Part shown: positions 18,172 through 27,093 of the stretch, piece by piece
Numbering within the stretch: position 1 is the stretch's first letter
Layout: every line of letters starts with the position of its first letter
Assembly (NCBI RefSeq): GCF_030209835.1
Contig: NZ_JARVRF010000011.1
Coordinates: 124,001 to 188,000, forward strand
DNA length: 64,000 nt
From: Arthrobacter sp. efr-133-R2A-120
GTDB taxonomy: Bacteria; Actinomycetota; Actinomycetes; Actinomycetales; Micrococcaceae
Reading direction: 5' to 3'
Translations under genes and position numbers: made by a program
Notes under the pieces: generated by a model
The model's input: the letters and a program-made list of their open reading frames with translations, nothing else
What the model was told of the DNA's origin: nothing
Databases searched by the model: none

Positions 18172-19078
18172 TTTCTTGGTTACATAATTCGGGCGTAAAG
18201 CGCTCCGAGAGCCACGCTCCGCAGCGCATGATGCTGTCCTCGGGTTCGGTGGTGCCCCGGTCCACTTCCATGACCACCCAGCCAGCGAAATCCGGTCCCG
18301 CAGCAGTCAGAACCTCGTCGATGTTGGCGTCGCCCAATCCGGGCTCCGTCCAGAAACCCGCCCGTACGGTGGAGCGGTAGTCAACGTCCTCGTCGCGGCT
18401 CCGCTTGGCGAAACGCGAGTGGTAGTCCTTGATGTGGATTCCAGCCACCCTTGTGGCATATTCGGTGATGATGTGCGCCGGGTTGACCCCGGTCCAGGCC
18501 AAGTGTCCGGCGTCGGGTCCGAAGCTGAGGATGCTTTCATCGACGCTGTCGAGGACGAACCGGGCCTCCTCCGCCGTCTCGATCCACGTCCCTACATGTG
18601 GGTGCAATGCGGGCACGGCCCCTTCGCCGGCCATGATGCCGGCCGCCTCTGCCAGATAGTCGCGCACCGCTTCAAGGCGCGCAGGCTTGAAGTCGAAACC
18701 GACGCCGGGATGGGCCACGCGCGGGGCCTCTTTGTCCATACCCATGGCCAGGAACACAAGGGGTACACCCACACCAACGTTGTTCGCGGACGTCAGGCGT
18801 GCGCGTTCCAGGAATGTCAGCCTGGCCGAGGGATCCTCCGTCCACGGCATGGGCACATAACCCGGACCCGGGCTGATGCCTGCCCAGGCGAGGCATTCCC
18901 GATACTCTCCGGGCGCCATTCCAACGGGAATTTCTGTCTTGATGGCAGAAAAGCCACTGGCAGCAATGACGGGCAGCCGTTGCTGAAGGGGTGGTGCCTG
19001 CCGCGGGTCGATCCAGCCATCTCTGGTTGCCAGCCATTGGATGGGGTTCAGGGCGAACTGGCTCTTGGTGATCGCCAT
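18167..19078 (-). CDS. TIM-barrel sugar isomerase/epimerase-like protein (copy 1)
   Basis: This 303-residue member of the AP-endonuclease-2/xylose-isomerase-like barrel family (IolE-like) shows the metal-site pattern of the family: ALHPHVGTWIET, SFGPDAGHLAWTG, VAGIHIKDYHSR and VVMEVDRGT. Such proteins isomerise or epimerise ketoses, dehydrate inosose, or eliminate aglycones from 3-keto-glycosides. It is clearly paralogous to the protein at 21000-21908; both begin with a Q(F/W)-rich AxNPxQW segment. The glycosidase-like gene ends two bases from its start, so they are co-transcribed. Confidence 0.85.
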   Translation of the reverse strand: MAITKSQFALNPIQWLATRDGWIDPRQAPPLQQRLPVIAASGFSAIKTEIPVGMAPGEYRECLAWAGISPGPGYVPMPWTEDPSARLTFLERARLTSANNVGVGVPLVFLAMGMDKEAPRVAHPGVGFDFKPARLEAVRDYLAEAAGIMAGEGAVPALHPHVGTWIETAEEARFVLDSVDESILSFGPDAGHLAWTGVNPAHIITEYATRVAGIHIKDYHSRFAKRSRDEDVDYRSTVRAGFWTEPGLGDANIDEVLTAAGPDFAGWVVMEVDRGTTEPEDSIMRCGAWLSERFTPELCNQEN

Positions 19079-19079
19079 T

Positions 19080-20882
19080 TCATTCGCTCCTGGCCCTTAG
19101 GCGCACTGCGATGTAGGGCTTGCCTGGCAGCTCCAGCTGGAAGCTTCCGCGGACCGGTTCGGGTTGTGTGTCGATGGTCATGGCCCACGTGTCTACGATG
19201 TCGACGTCGTAAGCTATCGCAGGATCGATGCTGAATTTCCTGTAGCTGGGTTGGCTCAGCCCGAAATACACGAGGTAGTACTGGTCCTTCACACCTCCGT
19301 AGGGCACGTCCCAGTCGGACTCTTGCGGATCAATCTGGCCGGTGGGCGATTGCCTGATGAGCTCGGCGAGAAATGCGATTCTGGCCGGGCTTGAACCAAC
19401 CAGGTTTCCGCCCTTGGACCACCAGAGCTCGTCACGGTTGTTCGTATACGTTTCTCCGTGGCCCACGTAACCTCCGCGCACAGCCCCTTCCCAGAACCGC
19501 CGTGTCATTTCCTGGCCGGAAATGTTTCCCCAGCCCTGGTCGATGTTCCCCTCATAGGCGCACTCGTCGATGACGACCGGTTTGCCCCATTGCTTTCGCC
19601 AATCGTCGGTGTTCTCCGACGTTCGGTAGACGTCTATCCGCTGGATGCTGCAGTGCGTCACCCAAGGCCGGTGATAGTCGTAGAACGTGAGGCAATTGTG
19701 GATGGAATTCAGATGGGAAAACGGATCATTGTCTGACACAACCTTGGCCAGGCGTTCCCAATCGTCCTCCGACTTGGAGTAAAGGAGATCGTACTCGTTG
19801 GCCATGGACCACCACACGTTTCTGAACGCGGCCAACCGCCGGACGACGTACCTTACGAACATGTCATCGGATGCCGGGGTCATGGTTGAAAAACCCCATC
19901 GATCGTATGCATGGAAGAGAATGAGGTCAGCCTCGATGCCGAGCTGTCCCAGCCGAAGGATCTGCCGTTCGAGGTGGTGGAAGAAGTCCGGATTGGGCTG
20001 CTTGTAGTCCCAGCCCGTCAGATCCTGGTCATCCATGTCGGCCTTGCGGCTGAACGGGTAGAGCACCGGCTCATTGGTGTTGAACATGTAGGCCTTCGGA
20101 AACACGGCCATCCGAATTTTCGTGAATCCACTGCCTTCGAGTGTTTCCAGTGTCCTGTCCTGCACCGCATAATCCTGGTGCGTCCAGGCGTAGGCCGTCG
20201 TCCCGATCGGGAGGTATGGCGTTCCGTCCGCATGGGCGAAATGGAAGCCGTCCTTGACGCGGACCGGCCCATGAACTCCGCTGGCTGGCGGCAGACAGTC
20301 AAAGCTACCGCCCAAGCCATTCAGGGACCGTGCCGAGGAACCAACCACGAAACTCCACTGTCCTTCGTGCTCGGGCATGAACCTGATCAGGTAGACGCCT
20401 GCGCCGTCATAGAACCCACCCATCCGAATCGTCTCTTCGTCGTGTGAGAAGTCCGCCCAAAGGTCCACTTCCAGGAACGGGTTGCCATGTGAAGGACCGT
20501 CAATCCGAATCTCGTAGATTCCCCAGCGTGCAGCCGACACTGGAGCCTGAAGAGTCGCTGAAGCCGCCACAACCGAAGATTTCTCGTAGTCCCAAGAAGG
20601 CGCTTGCACAACTTCGGGCAACGGAGGTGCCGGTTGCCAGCCATCGAAGGCACTGCTGACCTCCCGCCAGAAGTTGTTCCGCACCGTCTCGTCCGCTAAA
20701 GGCGCCTTGTCCCACGCGGAGACAGCCACCGATTCCCGTTCTACGATCCGGCTAAGTGGGAGTGCTTTGAGCTGAAAGCCCAGCGGTGAATTGATCACGC
20801 CGGGCAGATAGCGCTGAACCACATTTCTGGCTGCTGCATTGTCCAGGACAGCGGACAATAGCGTGCTTTGTTCAAATACCAT
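19080..20882 (-). CDS. Putative glycoside hydrolase, DUF5060/DUF4038-like
   Basis: This protein is about 600 residues long. An N-terminal beta-rich DUF5060-like region (ARWGIYEIRIDGPSHGNPFLEVDLWADFSH; FMPEHEGQWSF) is followed by a GH-like TIM barrel: FHFAHADGTPYLPIGTTAYAW, EADLILFHAYDRWGF, NVWWSMANEYD and KPVVIDECAYEGN. The glutamates in ANEYD and DECAYEG sit where the acid/base and nucleophile of clan-A hydrolases usually lie. There is no signal peptide, so it would act inside the cell after uptake. ATG 20882 follows GAGAGAG; an upstream GTG at 20912 is possible. It is flanked by two paralogous isomerase-like genes. The natural substrate is not known. Confidence 0.78.
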   Translation of the reverse strand: MVFEQSTLLSAVLDNAAARNVVQRYLPGVINSPLGFQLKALPLSRIVERESVAVSAWDKAPLADETVRNNFWREVSSAFDGWQPAPPLPEVVQAPSWDYEKSSVVAASATLQAPVSAARWGIYEIRIDGPSHGNPFLEVDLWADFSHDEETIRMGGFYDGAGVYLIRFMPEHEGQWSFVVGSSARSLNGLGGSFDCLPPASGVHGPVRVKDGFHFAHADGTPYLPIGTTAYAWTHQDYAVQDRTLETLEGSGFTKIRMAVFPKAYMFNTNEPVLYPFSRKADMDDQDLTGWDYKQPNPDFFHHLERQILRLGQLGIEADLILFHAYDRWGFSTMTPASDDMFVRYVVRRLAAFRNVWWSMANEYDLLYSKSEDDWERLAKVVSDNDPFSHLNSIHNCLTFYDYHRPWVTHCSIQRIDVYRTSENTDDWRKQWGKPVVIDECAYEGNIDQGWGNISGQEMTRRFWEGAVRGGYVGHGETYTNNRDELWWSKGGNLVGSSPARIAFLAELIRQSPTGQIDPQESDWDVPYGGVKDQYYLVYFGLSQPSYRKFSIDPAIAYDVDIVDTWAMTIDTQPEPVRGSFQLELPGKPYIAVRLRARSE

Positions 20883-20942
20883 GACTCTCTCTCGGTTCGT
20901 TGTGCCTTCCACCCCGGAGCCAAAACCGGGAATTGAGACAGA

Positions 20943-20972
20943 GCCGGCTGCTCACCAAGATGAGCAGCCGGC
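20943..20972. terminator. Hairpin between the second isomerase gene and the glycosidase gene
   Basis: A perfect inverted repeat has arms 20943-20954 (GCCGGCTGCTCA) and 20961-20972 with a 6-nt loop. No long U tract follows on the minus strand, so it could attenuate rather than end transcription from the upstream genes. Confidence 0.6.
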
Positions 20973-20999
20973 CGGGCTTTGCTGCGGTCAGTGCTGAGG

Positions 21000-21908
21000 T
21001 CAGCGGGAGGCGGCCTCCAACCCAAAGGTGCTTTCAAACCACCGGCCGCACAGGTCGATGCTTTCCCCGGGAACCGCCGTCGTGCCGCGATCCACTTCAA
21101 CCACCACCCAGCCGGCGAAGTCTTCACCGGCGGCGGCCAGGATCGCGGGGATGTCTGCGTCGCCCGTACCGGGCTCGGTCCAGATCCCGGCCCGTACGGT
21201 GGACCGGTAGTCGATGTCCTCGCGGCGGCTCTTGTCCGCGATATCCAAGCGGTAGTCCTTGATATGGATTCCGGCGAGGCGGGAGCGGTATTCGGCGATG
21301 ATCCCGGCCGGATCGATGCCCGTCCAAGCAAAGTGTCCGGCGTCGGGACCGAACTTCAGGATGCTCTCGTCAACGCTATCCAAGACCAAACGGGCGTCGT
21401 CTTCGGTTTCAACCCACGTTCCGATGTGCGGGTGCAAGGCGGCGACGCCACCCTCGGCAGTGATGAGCTGCGCGGCTTCCGCCAGGTAGTCCCTGACCTG
21501 TTCCAGCCGAGAAGGATTGTGGTCATATCCGACGGCGGGATGCGCGACGCGGGGCGCGTCACGCTGCATGCCCATGGCCAGGAAGAGCAGTTCGTTGCCA
21601 AGCTCAACGTTGTTGGCGGCCAGGACCTTGGCCCGCTCCAGATGCCGGGCACGGTCCGCTGCCAGGTCAGCCCACGGCAGGTTTACATAGCCGGGGCCGG
21701 GGCGGATTCCTGCTGCTTCGAGGGCTTGGCCGTACGCGCCAACGGTGGAATCGGACGGCACTTCGGACTGGATGGCGGTGAACCCTGCGGCCGCGATCCG
21801 GGTGAGGCGTTCGGGGAGTGGGGGTGCGATGCTGGGATCGATCCAACCGTCTTCGGTGGCGACCCATTGCAGGGGATTGATGGCGAACTGGCTGGGCGAG
21901 ATGGGCAA
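21000..21908 (-). CDS. TIM-barrel sugar isomerase/epimerase-like protein (copy 2)
   Basis: This 302-residue paralogue of the 18167-19078 protein follows the same layout throughout: SQFAINPLQWVATEDGWIDP, LHPHIGTWVETEDDARLVLDSVDESIL, FGPDAGHFAWTG, LAGIHIKDY and VEVDRGTT. The metal-binding Glu/Asp/His pattern is conserved in both copies, so both may be active. It lies between the second Gfo/Idh dehydrogenase and the glycosidase-like gene on the same strand. The two copies could form a heteromer or act on successive intermediates. Confidence 0.85.
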   Translation of the reverse strand: MPISPSQFAINPLQWVATEDGWIDPSIAPPLPERLTRIAAAGFTAIQSEVPSDSTVGAYGQALEAAGIRPGPGYVNLPWADLAADRARHLERAKVLAANNVELGNELLFLAMGMQRDAPRVAHPAVGYDHNPSRLEQVRDYLAEAAQLITAEGGVAALHPHIGTWVETEDDARLVLDSVDESILKFGPDAGHFAWTGIDPAGIIAEYRSRLAGIHIKDYRLDIADKSRREDIDYRSTVRAGIWTEPGTGDADIPAILAAAGEDFAGWVVVEVDRGTTAVPGESIDLCGRWFESTFGLEAASR

Positions 21909-21946
21909 GTCAAACTCTTTTCTGTGAAGTGGGCTAAGCGGGTGGG

Positions 21947-23041
21947 TCAGGACGGGAACAGGGGCGCGGGCCGTTCGGCCCGGCTTTCGAGCACGATCGG
22001 CTGCCCGGCAGCGGCGGACTCGTCGATCGCGAGCATCGCGTCAAGGACGTGGAAGGCGAACGCGGAGTTGGCGCGATGCGGGTGCCCGGACAAGGCGCCC
22101 GCCAGGTCGTTCACGCCCAGTCCGCGACGGTGCTGTTCGGAAGTTCCAACCGCGCCGAAAAGGGGCGTCACGGGTTCAAGCACTTGCCATTCACTGTGTT
22201 CGCGACGCTTCAACCTGACGTCGCCGTCGAAGGTGTTGGGGTCATTGAGGCTGAGAGTGCCCTCGGTGCCGTAAATTTCGATCCTGGGCAAGGTGGTGTC
22301 CCAGACGTCGAAGCTCATGAGGATGGTTCCGATGGCGCCGGATTCGAAGGAAAAAACGGCGGAGGCGTGGGTATTCACGGAGACCGGAACTTCGTCCACC
22401 GTCCGATCCGGGGCGGTGACGGTTCGCGTGGGTGAACCAATGCGTGCTTCCGCGCTGACGCGCCGGATCGGTCCGAGGCAGTTGACCAGTGCAGCGATGT
22501 AGTAGGGACCCATGTCCATCACGGGTCCGCCGCCTTGCTCGAAGAGGAACCCCGGGTTGGGGTGCCAGGTCTCGGCCCGTGATGACCGTACGAAAGCGCT
22601 GGCGCCGATAGGCGTGCCGATGAGGCCTGCGTCCATGGCGTGCCTGGCGGTCTGCCCGGCGCTGCCGAGAAAGGTGTCCGGCGCGGAGCCAAGGATGCCC
22701 GGGTTCTCCCGCTCGGCTTTGAGCATCAGGAGCGCGTCTTCGCGATTGGTGGCCAGGGGTTTTTCGACGTAGACGCTTTTGCCTGCCTCGAGCGCCTGGA
22801 TCACGGTGGATGCGTGGAGGTTCGGCGGGGTCAGGTTGATAACGACGTCTATGCCTTCGTCGGCGAGGAGGGCCCCGGTGCCGCCGGAGGCGGTTACCGA
22901 GAATTCCGTCGCCAGGGCGGCGGCCCGGTCATGATCGACGTCGGCGATGTACTTGACGCTCAGCTCCGGGAAGTTCTGGAGCCCCTGCATGTACCGAGCG
23001 GAGATGTTTCCGGCACCGACGATGCCGATGTTGATTGTCAT
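21947..23041 (-). CDS. Gfo/Idh/MocA-family dehydrogenase
   Basis: This 364-residue oxidoreductase has Rossmann motif IGIVGAGNISARYMQGL, signature YVEKPLATN, and catalytic region GGPVMDMGPYYIAALVNCLGP, where the family lysine and Asp/His-type residues are expected. C-terminal beta strands carry ARIGSPTRTV and GAIGTILMSFDVWDT. It is the first minus-strand gene next to the divergent ROK repressor and is probably the promoter-proximal gene of the isomerase/glycosidase set. It is not closely similar to the dehydrogenase at 11461-12633, so the two likely have different substrates or positions of attack. Confidence 0.88.
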   Translation of the reverse strand: MTINIGIVGAGNISARYMQGLQNFPELSVKYIADVDHDRAAALATEFSVTASGGTGALLADEGIDVVINLTPPNLHASTVIQALEAGKSVYVEKPLATNREDALLMLKAERENPGILGSAPDTFLGSAGQTARHAMDAGLIGTPIGASAFVRSSRAETWHPNPGFLFEQGGGPVMDMGPYYIAALVNCLGPIRRVSAEARIGSPTRTVTAPDRTVDEVPVSVNTHASAVFSFESGAIGTILMSFDVWDTTLPRIEIYGTEGTLSLNDPNTFDGDVRLKRREHSEWQVLEPVTPLFGAVGTSEQHRRGLGVNDLAGALSGHPHRANSAFAFHVLDAMLAIDESAAAGQPIVLESRAERPAPLFPS

Positions 23042-23108
23042 GGATTGTTTCCTTCAGATTGGGCGGAAAGCCATTACCGGAAGGCTATAGTTGGCCATCT
23101 TTGTGCCA

Positions 23109-23126
23109 CAAGATGCCGATTTAAGT
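23109..23126. promoter_or_regulatory. Candidate ROK-repressor operator in its own divergent promoter
   Basis: CAAGATGCCGATTTAAGT lies between the divergent dehydrogenase and ROK genes. The same 18-bp pattern recurs at 18154-18171 and 25724-25741. About ten bases downstream there is a partial second copy of the core (TCGGATTAAAT). Confidence 0.5.
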
Positions 23127-23171
23127 CTGATGATCGGATTAAATATGCGGCGAAGGGTGCATAATGTGTTC

Positions 23172-24374
23172 ATGACTGAGATAGCCTCGGATCGATCGCC
23201 TGCCAACACGATCCTTCGCCTGGTAGCTGCGGGCACAGTGACGAGCCGCGCGCAAGCGGCGCGCTTGACTGGAATGGCCAGGTCAACCATCGGACTGCAT
23301 GTGGACCAGATGTTGCGCGACGACGTCCTTGCGGAGAATGACGAACCGCAAGGTGCCCGGGGGCGGCCCGCGAAGGAGCTCACCGTGGGCCGTGGAGCAG
23401 GCTATGTAGTGGACGTCATTTTTGACCGCACTGAGACCAGCGTGGCCATCTCCGACGCCAGCGCCGCAGTTGTCGACTCGAAGACCATCGATATTCTGCT
23501 GAGCCAGGACCCGGAGGCAGTGCTCGAACAGGTTTTCGCTACAGGGGACACCCTCCTGGCCGAGCATGGCCTCGAGGTCGACGACGTCCGCCAAGTCATC
23601 GCCAGCGTCCCCGCTCCCATCGACTTCCAGAAGGGAGTCACGGCGCACCGGTCAATTATGGCGGGGTGGGAAGGGATCCAGATCGCCAAGATCCTCGGCG
23701 ATCATTTTGGGGCACCTGCCCTCATGGATAACGATGCGAACCTCATGGCGCTCGGGGCCGCCACCACGCTGCATGAGGACGAACTTCCGCTGGTGCATTT
23801 GCAACTATCCACGGGAATCGGCGCCGGGCTGATCACTGCCGATTCCAAGATCCACCGGGGCGCCGACGGTTCCGCCGGGGACATAGGGCATCTGCGGATC
23901 GACAGGCAGTCCGAGGTCGCTTGCCAATGCGGGAAGCGCGGCTGCATCGGTGCCTACGCCAGCCTGCACGCCGTGATGGCCCAGCTCGGGATCGAAGAGG
24001 GCACCGGCGTCGATCCAAGGGCCGCAAGGAAGACCCTTACACAGTTGGTCAGGCGTTCCGATCCCGCGACACTCGCCGCACTCAGGGATGCTGCGGTGCA
24101 CTTGGGGTACCTGACGGCGATCCTGGTGGACATGTTCAACCCGAGGACGATCGTCCTGGGGGGACCCATGGTTGAACTCAGCGACGATGTCCTATCCACC
24201 GTCCGCGGGGTTGTGTACCAAGAGGCGTTGTCGGTGGCGACACGTCGACTCGTGATCAGCCCCTCGCGTCTTGGAAACAAGGCGGCCTTGGTCGGCGCTG
24301 CCCGGATGGGCGCCGACGAGCTGCTCGACGCGTCGCTCCGTGGCGGGCGGCCTGCCTCGCGTGCCGACGCCTAG
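23172..24374 (+). CDS. ROK-family transcriptional repressor
   Basis: This protein is about 400 residues long. It has an N-terminal winged helix-turn-helix (ILRLVAAGTVTSRAQAARLTGMARSTIGLHVDQML) and a C-terminal ROK sugar-kinase-like domain. The domain carries the ATP-fold strands (YVVDVIFDRTETSVAISD), the acidic residue in LMDNDANLMALG, the motif GDIGHLRI and the zinc site CQCGKRGCIGAYAS. ATG 23172 places the HTH at the usual distance; frames open upstream to 23091 are less likely. ROK repressors respond to sugars or sugar phosphates. The repeated 18-bp motif near three units suggests its regulon. Its stop overlaps the convergent amidohydrolase stop in CCTAGG. Confidence 0.9.
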   Translation: MTEIASDRSPANTILRLVAAGTVTSRAQAARLTGMARSTIGLHVDQMLRDDVLAENDEPQGARGRPAKELTVGRGAGYVVDVIFDRTETSVAISDASAAVVDSKTIDILLSQDPEAVLEQVFATGDTLLAEHGLEVDDVRQVIASVPAPIDFQKGVTAHRSIMAGWEGIQIAKILGDHFGAPALMDNDANLMALGAATTLHEDELPLVHLQLSTGIGAGLITADSKIHRGADGSAGDIGHLRIDRQSEVACQCGKRGCIGAYASLHAVMAQLGIEEGTGVDPRAARKTLTQLVRRSDPATLAALRDAAVHLGYLTAILVDMFNPRTIVLGGPMVELSDDVLSTVRGVVYQEALSVATRRLVISPSRLGNKAALVGAARMGADELLDASLRGGRPASRADA

Positions 24375-25609
24375 GCGGTGACGGGCGTCCGGATGGGAAG
24401 TGTGTCACGCCGTGCGACGCCCGATTGGAGGACCATCCGAACGTGTTCCGGGTCCGCCAACGCCGCGATATCGGCCAGCGGGTCGGCGTCGGTGATCACC
24501 AGGTCCGCGAGCTTTCCGGGTTCGACTGTTCCTACGGCGTCGTCGATTCCTAGAAGCCGGGCCGCGTTCAGGGTGCCGGCGGTGATTGCCTGCAATTCCG
24601 TCATGCCGAGTTCCACGAGGTGGGACAGTTCCATGAGGTTCGCGGCGTGGGGGCTGACGCCGGCGTCGGTACCCATGGCGATGGCGACTCCGCGGCTGAT
24701 CGCGAGGGCGATGTTCTCCCGGGTCCTCTCGGCCCAACGGGACTTCTTTTCGAAGTGCAGCGGGCTCACCTTCGACGGGTCCATGGGATTGAAAGCAGTG
24801 GCCAGGGTGGGAACCAGATACGTCCGGGCGGCGAGGGCAAGATCGCAGGCTTCCTCGGTAATGCCGTAGCCGTGCTCAATGCTTGCGACGCCACCCCGGA
24901 GAGCATTAATGATCCCCGCGGTACCCTGCGCGTGCGCGGCGACCTTCTTTCCGCGATGCCGGCGGGCCTCGTCCACGACCGCGCGGATTTCCGCTTCGCT
25001 CAGGTCCTCGTCATCCGGATCATCATGGGGGCTGCCCATGCCGCCGGTTGCGCAGATCTTGATGACATCAGCGCCCTCGCGCAACACCGTCCGAACAGCA
25101 ACCCGGGCTGATTGCTCATCGTCCGCCAGGATGGTGAAATGCCCCGTGGCATTGTGTCCGTCCGGCCCGGTCGCGTCGCAGTGCCCGCCGGTGTGACCGA
25201 TGATCCGGCCCGCGGTCAGCACGCGAGGAGCCTGGATCAGCCCCGATTGTTGCGCCGAGGAGTATCCTACGGACAACCCGCCCAGATCCCTCACCGAGGT
25301 TATGCCCGCCTCCAGTGTCTGGCGCATGCGCTCTGCCACTTGGAACGTCGTCAGCGCCCGATCCTGGGAGTTACCGGATTGCTTGGGGCCGAAGAGGAAA
25401 TGCACGTGGGCGTCAATGAATCCCGGAAGAATGGTCATGCCTGTCAGATCCATTGTTGGAACATCGGGCGTTTCCGGAGCGCGCTCGGCGGGACCACAAT
25501 AGGTAATCTTTCCGGTGGCATCCACAATGACGGTGGAGTCGTCCAACGGGTTTTTTCCCGTTCCGTCGATTAAGCGTGCGTGCTCGAGACGCTTTTCGGA
25601 GCCGGTCAT
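24371..25609 (-). CDS. Metal-dependent amidohydrolase (imidazolonepropionase/prolidase-like)
   Basis: This 412-residue amidohydrolase-superfamily enzyme has metal ligands in GFIDAHVHF, a probable carboxylated lysine in VIKICATGG, histidines in VAAHAQGTAGI and SIEHGYG, and the catalytic Asp in MGTDAGVSPH. It resembles broad amidohydrolases that hydrolyse dipeptides, carbamates or N-acyl compounds. It is convergent with the ROK repressor and carries an upstream copy of the shared 18-bp motif, so it may belong to the same regulon. There is no signal peptide. The substrate cannot be read from sequence. Confidence 0.85.
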   Translation of the reverse strand: MTGSEKRLEHARLIDGTGKNPLDDSTVIVDATGKITYCGPAERAPETPDVPTMDLTGMTILPGFIDAHVHFLFGPKQSGNSQDRALTTFQVAERMRQTLEAGITSVRDLGGLSVGYSSAQQSGLIQAPRVLTAGRIIGHTGGHCDATGPDGHNATGHFTILADDEQSARVAVRTVLREGADVIKICATGGMGSPHDDPDDEDLSEAEIRAVVDEARRHRGKKVAAHAQGTAGIINALRGGVASIEHGYGITEEACDLALAARTYLVPTLATAFNPMDPSKVSPLHFEKKSRWAERTRENIALAISRGVAIAMGTDAGVSPHAANLMELSHLVELGMTELQAITAGTLNAARLLGIDDAVGTVEPGKLADLVITDADPLADIAALADPEHVRMVLQSGVARRDTLPIRTPVTA

Positions 25610-25723
25610 TTTGTGATCCCTTCGATGCCGAGCATTCCCGCACTACGCGATAAAGCCGGTGTGCAAAGGCGTGAGTTTCAAAACACCTTCAATGAAGGAG
25701 TCTAGTTAGCAGCGCGCGGCATT

Positions 25724-25741
25724 CAAGATGACGATTTAAGT
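25724..25741. promoter_or_regulatory. Candidate ROK-repressor site upstream of the amidohydrolase
   Basis: CAAGATGACGATTTAAGT differs from the 23109-23126 site at a single base and lies about 115 bp upstream of the amidohydrolase start. Confidence 0.48.
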
Positions 25742-25792
25742 ACGGTAGGGGTCACAAGTTCGCACAAAATCTGCCTTGGTTTCTCGAGCGTT

Positions 25793-26246
25793 TCTGATCA
25801 ATCCGATGATGTGGCTGCTCTGATTTCGCAGCTCTCTACCGGCCCGGCCCTTGTCTTCGGGAACAGTGGCGGCGCCATCGTGGCCGGAGGACCTGGCCGC
25901 CCGTTTCGGCGGAAATGTCGACTACCTATTTGGCTGGGAATGGAAGGCCTGGGGTTTGTACCGGCCGGACTTGGATGCCCTGTCGAGGGCAACCTTTCCC
26001 ATAGTTTTGGGAGCCGGGGCCGCCGACAGGGGAGCGTACTACGCCAGACCCTCAGTCGAAATTGCACGGCGCATCAAGGCGCCTTGGGTGGAATTCCCGG
26101 GCATCCATATGGAGTTTCTGCGCAACCCTGAAACCTTTGGCTCGGCTCTCAAAGCCGTCGCGACCATCATTCAAACCCAAGTCGGCGAGGTCCCGGAGCT
26201 ATGGTGTAAAGAACAGCAGCCCAGCATCCCGTCAGCCGCAAACTGA
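25793..26246 (+). pseudogene. Decayed alpha/beta hydrolase
   Basis: The region encodes separated pieces of an alpha/beta hydrolase in two frames. The first frame has DDVAALISQLSTGPALVFGNSGGAIVA, containing the GNSGG nucleophile elbow. It breaks off, and a different frame (from about 25851) continues with the C-terminal part, including GWEWKAWGLYRPDLDAL, FPIVLGAG and the histidine segment EFPGIHMEFLRNPETF. The middle of the protein (cap region) and the N-terminus are missing, so an internal deletion with a frame change is likely. No start codon with a ribosome binding site is evident. Confidence 0.7.
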
Positions 26247-26251
26247 ACTGC

Positions 26252-26286
26252 AGGGAGGCAGGACATCAGACATGTCCTGCCTCCCT
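26252..26286. terminator. Strong hairpin terminator
   Basis: A perfect 14-bp stem (GGGAGGCAGGACAT at 26253-26266 with its complement at 26272-26285) and 5-nt loop sit directly after the decayed hydrolase. This terminator probably outlived the gene. Confidence 0.75.
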
Positions 26287-26644
26287 CTGTACCGGGCACC
26301 AACACGCATCGGTCGAGCTGGCAGCTGCTGCCTTCGACGGCCCCATAAGCCTCCTTCCTTCTGTGCGCTGAACATATCGGAAGGCGCAGTCGTTGCCAGC
26401 TGAGGACCCGCGGATGCCGCTCGAACACCACAAACCGTAAAACCCCTCGGAGAGGACCATAAAAATGTTGCTCACCGTTTTTTGCGGCTCTAATCCACGG
26501 GACTGCGCACGCAAGCAACCTGGGTGCATTTCATAACCTAGGGAAGCGAAGTTCCCCCAGGGAGTGCTTGCCTCGTTTCCCTGGGAAGGTTGGTGGCAGG
26601 AGGAAGAAGCCACCTCATGTCAGCCGCGGAAGTAAGGTCTCAGC
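26287..26644. other. Intergenic stretch, nothing recognised
   Basis: Short open frames here show no familiar motif, and no clear promoter or repeat was seen. It joins two gene remnants and is probably rearranged DNA. Confidence 0.5.
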
Positions 26645-26995
26645 ATGGAATCGTCCGACATAACCTTCCGCACCCGGAAGTGGGTGCGTCCAGAAGACCT
26701 GAACGCCAACGGCACCTTATTCGGTGGGAGTCTCCTCAAATGGATTGACGAGGAGGCAGCAATCTATGCCATCCTCCAGCTCGGCAACGGCAGGGCAGTA
26801 ACGAAGTACATTTCGGAAATCAACTTTGTCAGCTCATCCGTGCAGGGGGAGCTCATTGAAATGGGACTGACGGCAACCAAACTGGCCCCTTGGCCCGATC
26901 TTCATCTGGGAGCCAGGGGCTCCGGACCTTTCAGGGACGCAGCCTTAATGGGACGACGGCTTGGCGCCTTCTGCAGGAGTACGGGCCAGATGTGA
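26645..26995 (+). pseudogene. Truncated hotdog-fold acyl-CoA thioesterase
   Basis: Residues 1 to about 78 match the start of a YciA/BACH-type hotdog thioesterase: RTRKWVRPEDLNANGTLFGGSLLKWIDEEAAIYA, followed by TKYISEINFVSSSVQGELIEMGL. After that the frame turns into unrelated Pro/Gly/Arg-rich sequence, and the second half of the fold (the strands after the GLTAT segment) is not found in any frame. The gene is therefore cut at about 26880 and is likely non-functional. The ribosome binding site is weak. Confidence 0.7.
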
Positions 26996-27093
26996 CGGGG
27001 TCCCAAGCTCAGCTGTCATGTTGTGGATCTGGAGCTTCGCCAAGTCGTCTTCGCGTGCAGGAATTGCGCACATTCTCGGGGCCGGCCAGAGAT

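Noticed and set aside
25851..26246. A complete 131-residue alpha/beta hydrolase
   Set aside because: The nucleophile elbow is in another frame upstream and the cap region is missing, so the reading is only a C-terminal piece.
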